From positions 2,232,001 through 2,296,000 of the forward strand of contig NZ_JAROCF010000001.1 of assembly GCF_030433685.1 (NCBI RefSeq): 64,000 nucleotides of DNA, given 5' to 3'. Source of the stretch: Leifsonia williamsii (GTDB lineage Bacteria; Actinomycetota; Actinomycetes; Actinomycetales; Microbacteriaceae). Below are positions 24,356 to 32,035 of the stretch, piece after piece. Under the pieces are notes generated by a model. That model was not told the DNA's origin. It worked only from the letters and a program-made list of their open reading frames with translations, and searched no databases. Positions within the stretch are counted from its first letter, which is position 1. Every line of letters begins with the position of its first letter. Made by a program: the position numbers and the translations under genes.

Positions 24356-26410
24356 CTACTCGGCGGGGAGGAGTTGGGCCGCGGTGACGATGCGACGGCG
24401 CGCGATCGCGAGCAGCGCCAGGGCGAAGCCGAGCGCCGCCCAGAGCAGCAGCCCGCCGAGGCCGCGCCACACGTCGGCGGTGCCGTCCACCACGCCCTGC
24501 AACGCGGTGATCGCCGCGTTCGTCGGCAGCCAGGGCAGCACGCCGTCGAAGAAGGCGGGCGCTGTCGAGACGATGCCCGACGCGAGGGTGATCACGACGA
24601 CGAGCATCGAGACGAACCTCCCGACCCCGCCGAGCAGCGCCGTCAGCCCGTGGTTGACCGCGGCGAAGGCGATGCCGACGACGACCGCGACGCCGGCGAA
24701 GGCGAACCAGTGCCCGGCGTCGAGCTTCATCGCCGGCTCCATCACGGCCGAGACGAGCACGCCCTGGATCGCGCCGAGCACCGCGCCGGGCAGCAGCCCG
24801 TCGAGCGCGATCCGCCCGGCGGCGCGCGAGGTGAGCAGCGCGCGCCGCGACACCGCCTGCAGCACGAGGAAGGTCGCGAGCGCGCCGAGCCAGAGCGCGA
24901 CGGAGGCGAACAGCGGCACGCTGGTCGTGCCGAACGCCTCCACCCCCGACGCCTTCTGGGTCACCGGCTGCGAAGCGACCGACGCGAGGTTCGTGCGCTC
25001 ACCGCTGCTGTAGTTCGGCAGCTGATCGACGGCCTTGTCGAGGCCGGAGGCGAGGGAGGCCGCGCCCGACGCCGACTGCTGCGCTCCGGTCGCGAGCGGC
25101 TGCACGCCCGCGCTCAGCTGCGTGATGCCGTCGGCGAGCTGGGAGGCGCCCGACGCCGACTGCTCGGCGCCCGACGCCAGCTGCGAGGCGCCGTCGGCGG
25201 ACTGCTGGGCGCCCGTGGCGAGCTGCGCCGCGCCGTCCGCGCTCTGCTGCGCGCCTCCGGCGAGCTGCTGTGCGCCGCTCGCGAACTGCTGCAGACCGCC
25301 CACCAGCGCGTCCGTCTTCGCGGCGATCTGCTCCGTGCCGGAGGCCGCGCCCGTGGCGTAGCCGATGCCGGTCTGGAGGGCGGGCGTGTTGTCCTGGACG
25401 GCCTTGCAGAGCGCACCGAGCTGTGGACTGGTTGCGATCGCGGCCGGCGTGCACTGGGTCGCCGCCGCGGCGCCGATGCCCTGCGCGCCCGTCGTGAGGT
25501 TCTGCACGGCCGTGGTCGCCGCTCCGCCGACCTGGCGGATGCCGCCCGGCAGCGCGGCAGCGGCGCTGCTGGTCTCGCCGAGCTTCGACGCGAACTCACC
25601 GGTCTGCGTCGAGAGCGTCGAGAGCCCGCCCGACAGCGACGACGCCCCGCCCGCGAGCTGCCCGACGCCGTCGGCGAGCGCAGACGCGCCCGTCGCGAGC
25701 CGGCCCGTCCCGTCGGCGAGCGCTGTCGCGCCGGAGGCCAGGGGAGTGACGCCGTCGGCGAGCTGCTGCGTGCCGCTCGCCAGCTGGGTCAGCCCGCCGG
25801 AGAGGCTCTTCGCGCCGCTCGCCGCCTGCCCGAGCTGGTCGTGCAGGGTGTTGAACCCCACGTACACGTTCTCGAGGTAGGTGCTCGTGAGCTGCTTGTT
25901 GAGCACCGAGGTGGCGGTGGTGGTGACGGCCTGGCTGATGGCCGGATCGACGAGCTTCGATGTGGAGCTGGTGCGCACGTCGATCGTCGCCTGATCCGCC
26001 GCGGCGGCGTCGCCTGCGGTCGAGGTGGCCGCACGGGAGAAGTTCTTCGGGATCGTCACCACCGCGACATACGTGCCGTCGGAGAGCCCGGCGTCGGCGT
26101 CCTTCGCGTCGGTGAGCACCCACGAGAAGTTGTCCTTCTCGGTGTCGAGCAGCCCGCCGGCGAGCTGGCGGCCGAGCGGCACGGTCTGGCCGTTCACCGT
26201 CGCCGGCTCGTCCAGGTTGACGACCGCCGCCTTCACGTCGCCGAGGCGCTCGGTGGGGTTCCAGAGCGCCCAGACCAGCAGGCCGCCGATCACGAGCGGC
26301 ACCAGGATGAGACCGGCGACGGTCAGCCAGGTGATGCGCTTGTCCGAGCGCACCCGCTCCAGCGAGAACAGCGAGCGCGGGCGGCGCAGCGGGGAGGTGG
26401 GGGTCGTCAT
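24356..26410 (-). CDS. YhgE/Pip family membrane protein
   Basis: A 684-residue protein with the YhgE/Pip plan: one N-terminal helix (about 28-50), a large extracytoplasmic domain, then five or six helices from about residue 490. Much of the outer domain is heptad-like repeats of the form LA-x-G-x-x-x (for example LADGVTP, LASGATA, LATGAQQ), predicted to form a long coiled coil. Members include the lactococcal phage infection protein and EsaA-like components; molecular function is mostly unknown. Its ATG overlaps the stop of the MMPL fusion gene by four bases, so both are made from the TetR-controlled operon. The partnership suggests one envelope complex. Confidence 0.9.
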   Translation of the reverse strand: MTTPTSPLRRPRSLFSLERVRSDKRITWLTVAGLILVPLVIGGLLVWALWNPTERLGDVKAAVVNLDEPATVNGQTVPLGRQLAGGLLDTEKDNFSWVLTDAKDADAGLSDGTYVAVVTIPKNFSRAATSTAGDAAAADQATIDVRTSSTSKLVDPAISQAVTTTATSVLNKQLTSTYLENVYVGFNTLHDQLGQAASGAKSLSGGLTQLASGTQQLADGVTPLASGATALADGTGRLATGASALADGVGQLAGGASSLSGGLSTLSTQTGEFASKLGETSSAAAALPGGIRQVGGAATTAVQNLTTGAQGIGAAAATQCTPAAIATSPQLGALCKAVQDNTPALQTGIGYATGAASGTEQIAAKTDALVGGLQQFASGAQQLAGGAQQSADGAAQLATGAQQSADGASQLASGAEQSASGASQLADGITQLSAGVQPLATGAQQSASGAASLASGLDKAVDQLPNYSSGERTNLASVASQPVTQKASGVEAFGTTSVPLFASVALWLGALATFLVLQAVSRRALLTSRAAGRIALDGLLPGAVLGAIQGVLVSAVMEPAMKLDAGHWFAFAGVAVVVGIAFAAVNHGLTALLGGVGRFVSMLVVVITLASGIVSTAPAFFDGVLPWLPTNAAITALQGVVDGTADVWRGLGGLLLWAALGFALALLAIARRRIVTAAQLLPAE

Positions 26411-29328
26411 CGGGTGTTCGCCTTCTCCAGGTGGGCCGCGGCGTGGGCGGCATGGTCGGTGATGTCGGGGGAGCCGGTCGCGGCGGGGCGCGCGACGTCG
26501 TCGGCGAGGTCGTCGGCGAGCAGCACCGAACTGGGCTCGATCTCATCGGGCAGGAGGTCGTCGAGCCCGGTGGGGTCGACGCACGACACCACGAGCGCGA
26601 ACGGCCGCTCGTCGACCCGCGCACGGCTCAGCGCCGCGCTCAGCTCGGAGCGGATGCGGCGCCGCTCGACGGGGTCGGTCACGCTGTCGACGGCGTCGAG
26701 CGCCAGCAGCTCCAGCCGCCCGTCGAGCGCCAGGCGCACGTCCTCGACCGGGGTGTCGGTGGCGTCGAGCCGGACGACCGCCGTGCGCGAGCGCACGGCC
26801 GAGCCGCGCGTCGGCAGCACGAAGCCGGCCACCTTCATCGTCCCGGCGCTCACCGGCGTGCGGCCGGTGACGGCCATCAGCAGGGCGAGGGAGGCCGTGC
26901 GATCGCCGCCGTGGACGACCAGCACCTCCCCGTCGCGCAGACGGAACGAGACGTCGGCGAGCAGCGGGCGGCCCTTCACCTCGACGGCCAGCCCCTCGGC
27001 GGCGGCCACGTGGCGCACGCCGGGCTCCGGCCAGTCGGCGAGATCGAGCTCCTTCTGCAGCCCCTCGCCCTCCACATCGAACGAGGGGAGGAGGCGGTCG
27101 AGCCAGCGCGGCATCCACCACGCCTTCTCGCCCAGGAGCTGGAGCACCGCGGGCACGAGCGTCATCCGCACGATGAACGCGTCGACGAAGACCCCCACCG
27201 CGAGGCCGAGCGCGATCGGCTTGATCGCGGTGTCGCCCTCCGGCACGAACGCGGCGAACACCGAGAACATGATGATCGCGGCGGCGGTGACGACCTTCGC
27301 CGAGCCGACGAAGCCGCTCTGGATGGCGCGGCGGGCGTCCTTGCCGTGCACGTAGTCCTCGCGGATGCGGCTGACGAGGAACACCTCGTAGTCCATCGCG
27401 AGCCCGAACAGCACGCCCATGAGGATGATCGGCATGAAGCTGATCACCGGCCCGACCTTGTCGACGTGCAGCAGCTCGGCCCCCCAGCCCCACTCGAACA
27501 CCGCCGCGACGACGCCGAACGCGGCGCCGACCGACAGCAGGTAGCCGAGCGCGGCCTTGATCGGCACCGCGATCGAGCGGAAGACCATGGTCAGCAGCAC
27601 GAGCGAGAGCCCGACGACGAGGATGCCGAACGGCAGCAGGGCCCCGCCCAGGCGATCCGACACGTCGATCTGCACGGCGGTGGCGCCGGTGACCTGGAGG
27701 TCGACCTTGTACTCGTCGAGGAAGTGCTGGTGCTTCGCCCGCAGCTCGGCGACCAGCTCGGCCGTCTTCGGGTCGTCCGGGCCCGTGGTCGGGATGACCT
27801 GCACGATGCCCGTGTCGGCGCCCTCGTTCGGCGTGGCGAGCGGCACGGCTGCCACGCCGGGCAGGTCCGCGATCTCGGCGCCGATCTTGTCCATGAGCCC
27901 GACCGGGTCGGTGCTCGAGATGATCGAGCCCGTCACGATCAGCGGGCCGTTGAAGCCGGGGCCGAAATGCTCGGAGACCAGGTCGTAGGTGGTCCGTGCC
28001 GAGTTGTCCTTCGGGAGGCTGCCGGCGTCCGGCAGCGCCAGCCGCAGTTGCAGGGCGGGCAGGGCGGCGACGCCGAGCGCCACCACCACGGCGATGATCG
28101 TCACGAGCGGGAAGCGGGTCACCGCGCGCACCCAGCCGCGGAAGAACCCGGGCGGGATCTCGGCGGCGTGGCCGAAGCCGGGGGTCGAGGAAGTGGAGGG
28201 CGTGGAGGGGGAGGCGGGGGCTGGCACGTCGGCCGTCGCCTCGTCGTCGTGTTCGGCAGCCTGCGCCTTCCGCGCCGTCTTCTCCGCCCGCTTCGCCTTC
28301 CGCCGCCCCGGCGTCAGCCGCGCCCCGGCGAACCCGAGCAGCGCCGGCGTCATCGTCAGCGCCACCAGCACCGCGATCGCGACCGCGACCGACGCGGCGA
28401 GCCCCATCGTCGTGAGGAACGGGATGCCTGCGACCGCGAGCCCGGCGAGCGCGATGATGACCGTGATGCCGGCGAAGGTGACAGCGGAGCCGGCCGTCGC
28501 CACCGCCCTGGCGACCGACTCCTCCGGATCGAGTCCGGCCTTCAACTGGCCCTGGTGCCGAGAGATGATGAACAGCGAGTAGTCGATGCCGACCGCGAGC
28601 CCGAGCATGAGCGCGAGCAGCGGCGTCGTCGACGAGATGGACCCGAACAGGGTCGCGATGAAGATCAGCGAGATCGAGAGCCCGACGCCGAGCAGGGCCG
28701 TGAGCAGCGGCATCCCGGCGGCGATGAACGAGCCGAACGTGACGATGAGCACGATCAGCGCGATCACCACGCCCACGAGCTCCGTGGCCGAGACGGTCGG
28801 CAGGCTCTGCGAGAACAGCTCGCCGCCGACGGCGACCTCCGCTCCCTCGGGCAGTGCCTTCTGCAGGTCGGCCCCCGCCTCCTTCAGCGCGTTCCTGGTC
28901 TCGGTGGAGACCGTGGTCGCCTGGCCCTTCAGCTGCACGTTGACGATCGCGGCCGAGCGGTCGTCCGAGACGAGGTTCTTCACTGTCGTGCTGTACGGCG
29001 AGGTGGCGCCGGAGACGCCCGTGATGTCGCCGATGGCCTTCACCGCGTCCTCGACGGGCTGCTCGATGTCGGCGTCGTCGACCGTGCCGCCCTTCGGGGC
29101 GACGACCACGACCTTCGCCGTCGTGCCGCTCACCTGCGGGAAGGTGCGGTTCAGCATGTCGAGCGCCTCTTGCGACTGCGTGCCGGGGATGCTGAAGCTG
29201 TTGTCGGTGCCTTGGTTGAGCAACGCGGCGCCGCCGCCGAGGAGCACCAGCAGGGCGACCCAGAGGCCGACGACGAGGGCGCGGGCGCGGAAGGCCCAGC
29301 GGCCGATCGAGTACAGGAGCGAGGACAC
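26407..29328 (-). CDS. MMPL-family transporter fused to a degenerate ABC ATPase-like domain
   Basis: A 973-residue fusion. Residues 1 to about 755 are an MMPL/RND-like transporter: two six-helix bundles, each preceded by an outer domain, with the signature pair GLAVGIDYSLFIISRHQ near 245 and GLAMDYEVFLVSRIREDY near 640 that carry the proton-relay Asp-Tyr. A cytoplasmic Lys/Arg-rich loop separates the halves. The last 190 residues resemble an ABC ATPase (LLADVSFRLRDGEVLVVHG) but the Walker A is GGDRTASL without Lys (about residue 805), the signature is LSAAL, and Walker B reads SCVDPTGLD instead of LDEPT-GLD (about 914), so it cannot hydrolyse ATP. I chose GTG 29328 (GGAG eight bases upstream) over GTG 29370, which would put the coding sequence through the operator. 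Such transporters move lipids or toxic compounds. Confidence 0.88.
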   Translation of the reverse strand: MSSLLYSIGRWAFRARALVVGLWVALLVLLGGGAALLNQGTDNSFSIPGTQSQEALDMLNRTFPQVSGTTAKVVVVAPKGGTVDDADIEQPVEDAVKAIGDITGVSGATSPYSTTVKNLVSDDRSAAIVNVQLKGQATTVSTETRNALKEAGADLQKALPEGAEVAVGGELFSQSLPTVSATELVGVVIALIVLIVTFGSFIAAGMPLLTALLGVGLSISLIFIATLFGSISSTTPLLALMLGLAVGIDYSLFIISRHQGQLKAGLDPEESVARAVATAGSAVTFAGITVIIALAGLAVAGIPFLTTMGLAASVAVAIAVLVALTMTPALLGFAGARLTPGRRKAKRAEKTARKAQAAEHDDEATADVPAPASPSTPSTSSTPGFGHAAEIPPGFFRGWVRAVTRFPLVTIIAVVVALGVAALPALQLRLALPDAGSLPKDNSARTTYDLVSEHFGPGFNGPLIVTGSIISSTDPVGLMDKIGAEIADLPGVAAVPLATPNEGADTGIVQVIPTTGPDDPKTAELVAELRAKHQHFLDEYKVDLQVTGATAVQIDVSDRLGGALLPFGILVVGLSLVLLTMVFRSIAVPIKAALGYLLSVGAAFGVVAAVFEWGWGAELLHVDKVGPVISFMPIILMGVLFGLAMDYEVFLVSRIREDYVHGKDARRAIQSGFVGSAKVVTAAAIIMFSVFAAFVPEGDTAIKPIALGLAVGVFVDAFIVRMTLVPAVLQLLGEKAWWMPRWLDRLLPSFDVEGEGLQKELDLADWPEPGVRHVAAAEGLAVEVKGRPLLADVSFRLRDGEVLVVHGGDRTASLALLMAVTGRTPVSAGTMKVAGFVLPTRGSAVRSRTAVVRLDATDTPVEDVRLALDGRLELLALDAVDSVTDPVERRRIRSELSAALSRARVDERPFALVVSCVDPTGLDDLLPDEIEPSSVLLADDLADDVARPAATGSPDITDHAAHAAAHLEKANTR

Positions 29329-29363
29329 GTGGTCTCCAGCGGTGAGGGGTCGACGGAGTGTTC

Positions 29364-29413
29364 GATACACCGTTGTATCCGATGAATGAGCGTATCGGAT
29401 ACACTTCTGTATC
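29364..29413. promoter_or_regulatory. Tandem TetR operators, GATACA-N4-TGTATC twice
   Basis: Two perfect palindromes with the same half-sites, GATACACCGTTGTATC (29364-29379) and GATACACTTCTGTATC (29398-29413), centre distance 34 bases (about three helical turns). A second dyad, TATCCGAT (29376-29383) with ATCGGATA (29394-29401), lies between them. They fill the gap between the divergent MMPL and TetR starts and so should control both. Confidence 0.85.
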
Positions 29414-29441
29414 GGGAACCAGGCTCAGGAAGGTTTCAGCA

Positions 29442-30119
29442 TTGGACAGCACGACACGTGAAGATGAGGCGGCGGCGGAGTCCGCCCCCGCAGAGTCCGC
29501 ACGCCGGCAGCGCACCCGGTCGCGGCTGCTCGACGCGGCCTTCGACGTCTTCGCCGAGCAGGGCGTCCGCGCGGCCAGCGTCGAGACCATCGCCGAGGCC
29601 GCCGGTTTCACCCGCGGCGCGTTCTACTCCAACTTCTCCAGCAAGGAGGAGCTGTTCTTCGCCCTCATGGACCGCGAGAAGACCACCCGCCTGGAGCAGC
29701 TGGAGACGGGCGTCGCCCGCTTCTTGACGCCGCTCGTCGGCGACGGCGCGGCCGAGCTGGGCGACGCCGAGGTGGTCGAGATCATCACGCGCATCCTGGA
29801 GCTGCAGTCCGACGACCGCCGCTGGTGGCTCGTGCAGACCGAGTTCCAGCTGCTCGCCCTGCGCGACCCCGAGATCGCCGCCGGGTTCGTGCGCTATCAG
29901 GACGACTTCTACCGCGAGCTGACCGAGACCGTCGTGGCCGCGCTCACCAGCGCCCGTCGCCGCTTCACGATCGACGCCGAGGAGGCCGTGCGCGTCATCG
30001 CCGAGCTGTGCGCCAGCGGGGAGGCCAGGGCCCTGCTCGACGGCGACCAGCGCCGGTTCTCGGAGCGGCTCTCCGAGAGCGTCCCCGCCGTGCTGCTGGC
30101 GCTCACGCGGCCGGTCTGA
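29442..30119 (+). CDS. TetR family regulator of the MMPL/YhgE operon
   Basis: A 225-residue TetR repressor. The DNA-binding domain is at about 22-68 (LLDAAFDVFAEQGV, VETIAEAAGFTRGAFYSNFSSKEELF split across helices), with a variable all-helical ligand domain after it. I chose the TTG at 29442 because AGGAAGG (29427-29433) is eight bases upstream and because earlier in-frame starts would run through the operators. It is divergent from the MMPL gene and the twin palindromes lie between, the standard layout for a self-regulating efflux repressor; the inducer is unknown. Confidence 0.92.
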   Translation: MDSTTREDEAAAESAPAESARRQRTRSRLLDAAFDVFAEQGVRAASVETIAEAAGFTRGAFYSNFSSKEELFFALMDREKTTRLEQLETGVARFLTPLVGDGAAELGDAEVVEIITRILELQSDDRRWWLVQTEFQLLALRDPEIAAGFVRYQDDFYRELTETVVAALTSARRRFTIDAEEAVRVIAELCASGEARALLDGDQRRFSERLSESVPAVLLALTRPV

Positions 30120-30179
30120 CCCCGGCATCCCCTCCAGCTTCTCCGAGTCGCCGCCCAGCGGTTCACCGGGTGCCGGGGG

Positions 30180-30185
30180 TAGCCT
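30180..30185 (+). promoter_or_regulatory. -10 hexamer TAGCCT before the GDSL lipoprotein gene
   Basis: TAGCCT with seven bases to the ATG at 30193; consistent with a leaderless transcript. Confidence 0.5.
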
Positions 30186-30192
30186 CTGTCGG

Positions 30193-31065
30193 ATGCGACG
30201 CAGAGCCCTCCGGACCCTCACCGCCGCCGTGACCGCCGTCCTCCTGGCGGCCGGTGCGTCGGCGTGCTCGGGGCAGGCGGACGACGGGAGGCCCGCTGCC
30301 GCCGTGCCGTCGCCCGCGCCGACCGCCACGGCGACGCCCGACCCGTTCCCCACGGAGCCGCTGAGCTCCGGCACCCGCTACGTTGCGCTCGGCGACTCCT
30401 TCGCGGCGGGGATGGGCGGTGGCGACGAGCAGGGCAAGTGCCGCACCAGCCCGCACTCCTACCCGTCCGTCTTCACGAAGGAGGCGGGCGTCGACCTGAT
30501 CGTCAACGCGGCCTGCGCCGGGGCGACCACGGGCGACCTCCTTCGGCGCCAGCTGATCGCGATCGACGACCGCACCGATCTGATCACGCTCAGCATCGGC
30601 GGCAACGACCTGGGCGTGGCGGCCGTCGCCGCCGACTGCTCCGCCGGCAAGGCCGTCGCCTGCCGCAACGAGCTCTCGTCCGCGCTGTCGCTGCTCGACG
30701 TGCTGCCGCAGCGCCTCTCGACCGTGTACTCGGCCGTGGCGCAGGCGGCGCCGAACGCCCGCATCGTCGTGACCGGGTACGTGGTGATGTACGACCCGGG
30801 CAGCACCTCCGGGAAGGACTTCGGGCTCCGCACCGCCATCAACGCCGCCACCGTCGGCCTCAACCAGGTCATCGAGGACGCGGTGGACGCCCAGCGCGCC
30901 AAGGGCGTGCCGATGGAGTTCGTGCGCGTGGACTTCGCCGGGCACCTGCTCGGCGACCGCGACCCGTGGATCAACCAGACCGGGGCCGACGCGTTCCACC
31001 CGACGGCCGAGGGCTACGCCCAGTACGCGAAGACGCTCGTGAAGGAGCTCGGCACGGCGGAGTGA
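30193..31065 (+). CDS. SGNH/GDSL hydrolase lipoprotein
   Basis: A 290-residue exported lipoprotein: signal peptide with lipobox ending ASAC (Cys25), a Pro/Ala/Thr-rich linker to about 58, then an SGNH esterase domain. All four blocks are present: GDSF (Ser69), the Gly of block II in NAACAGATTGD, GGND (136-139) and DAFHPTAEG near the C-terminus. Family members remove acyl or acetyl groups from lipids and polysaccharides; substrate unknown. It contrasts with the second SGNH-like lipoprotein at 59504-60442, which lacks the serine. Confidence 0.9.
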   Translation: MRRRALRTLTAAVTAVLLAAGASACSGQADDGRPAAAVPSPAPTATATPDPFPTEPLSSGTRYVALGDSFAAGMGGGDEQGKCRTSPHSYPSVFTKEAGVDLIVNAACAGATTGDLLRRQLIAIDDRTDLITLSIGGNDLGVAAVAADCSAGKAVACRNELSSALSLLDVLPQRLSTVYSAVAQAAPNARIVVTGYVVMYDPGSTSGKDFGLRTAINAATVGLNQVIEDAVDAQRAKGVPMEFVRVDFAGHLLGDRDPWINQTGADAFHPTAEGYAQYAKTLVKELGTAE

Positions 31066-31099
31066 GCGGGAGACGCGCTCGGATCGCCCCGCCGCTCCG

Positions 31100-31897
31100 C
31101 TACACCGCAGCCCCGGCCGCGTGCTCCCGCGCGAACGACAGCGTCTCCCGCAGCATCGCCGTGCGCTCGTGCTCCGTGCGCGCCTTGCGGGTGTTGACCT
31201 CCGCGACCACCGACCCTGTCCACGCGGAGGCGGCGAGCAGCCGCAGCACCTCGGCCACCGGCTGGCCGCCGCGTCCCGGCAGCAGGTGCTCGTCGAAGAC
31301 GTGCGAGTCGTCCAGCGCCCCCGAGCCGTCGCACAGGTGCACGTGCCGCAGCCGGTCGCCGAGCGCCCGGGCGAGCTTCAGGCCGTCGAGCCCGCTGAGA
31401 GCCGCGTGCGAGAAGTCGAGCGTGACCGCGTCGCAGTCCATGCCGACCGGGTTCCAGCCGGGGGAGTATGCCGCCATCGAGCGGCCGGCGACCTTCCACG
31501 GGAACATGTTCTCGACCGCGATCGCGACCCCGGAGGCCGCCGCCGTCGAGCGCACGATCGCCAGGAAGTCGTCGACGTACCCCGACTGCCAGCGGAAGGG
31601 AGGGTGCACCACGACGGTCTCGGCGCCCACCGCGGCCGCCAGGTCGGCCGAGCGCTCCAGCTTCACCCGCGGGTCGCGGCCCCAGACGAAGTGCGTGAGC
31701 AGCAGCACCGGCGCGTGGATGCTGAGGATCGGCATCCCGTAGCGCTCGGCCAGGGCCAGCAGCGGCGCCGCCGACTGGGTCGTCTCGTCGCGGGTGACCA
31801 TCACCTCCACGCCGTCGTAGCCCAGCTCCGCCGCCGCCGCGAAGGCGGCCTCGGTGCCGAGCGGGTAGACGCAGGACGTGCTCAGGCCGATGCGCAT
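31100..31897 (-). CDS. Sugar phosphate isomerase/epimerase family protein
   Basis: A 265-residue xylose-isomerase-like TIM barrel (AP endonuclease 2 family). Motifs: GYDGVEVMVT near residue 27, SIHAPVLLL near 60, VVHPPF near 98, VENMFPW near 130, the metal-type LDFSHAALSG near 162 and HLCDGSG near 187. Members are isomerases, epimerases or endonuclease IV-like proteins; nothing in the sequence fixes the substrate. Convergent with the GDSL gene and divergent from otsA. Confidence 0.8.
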   Translation of the reverse strand: MRIGLSTSCVYPLGTEAAFAAAAELGYDGVEVMVTRDETTQSAAPLLALAERYGMPILSIHAPVLLLTHFVWGRDPRVKLERSADLAAAVGAETVVVHPPFRWQSGYVDDFLAIVRSTAAASGVAIAVENMFPWKVAGRSMAAYSPGWNPVGMDCDAVTLDFSHAALSGLDGLKLARALGDRLRHVHLCDGSGALDDSHVFDEHLLPGRGGQPVAEVLRLLAASAWTGSVVAEVNTRKARTEHERTAMLRETLSFAREHAAGAAV

Positions 31898-32035
31898 CAC
31901 GGCCGCACTGTAGCCCCGGTCGCTGAACGGCTCATGACCGGCAGCGGAACGCCCGCCCCGGGCGCGCTGTGAAGGGACGCTGGTACCCTGGCCGGTACCG
32001 CCGCGAGGCGCGACCGACGAGGAAGAGGAACGACC

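Noticed and set aside
24345..24364. GTACTCGG copies as an operator
   Set aside because: They sit between two convergent gene ends, so they are better explained as parts of alternative terminator hairpins.
24356..26410. YhgE/Pip as evidence of a prophage
   Set aside because: The name phage infection protein refers to a host receptor; no phage genes are nearby.
29329..29370. GTG 29370 as the MMPL start
   Set aside because: It lies within the first operator palindrome and has no ribosome site; GTG 29328 has GGAG at good spacing and begins the conserved sequence.
26431..29385. A 984-codon plus-strand frame opposite the MMPL fusion
   Set aside because: Low-complexity, His/Arg/Glu-rich shadow; the minus strand carries clear MMPL motifs.
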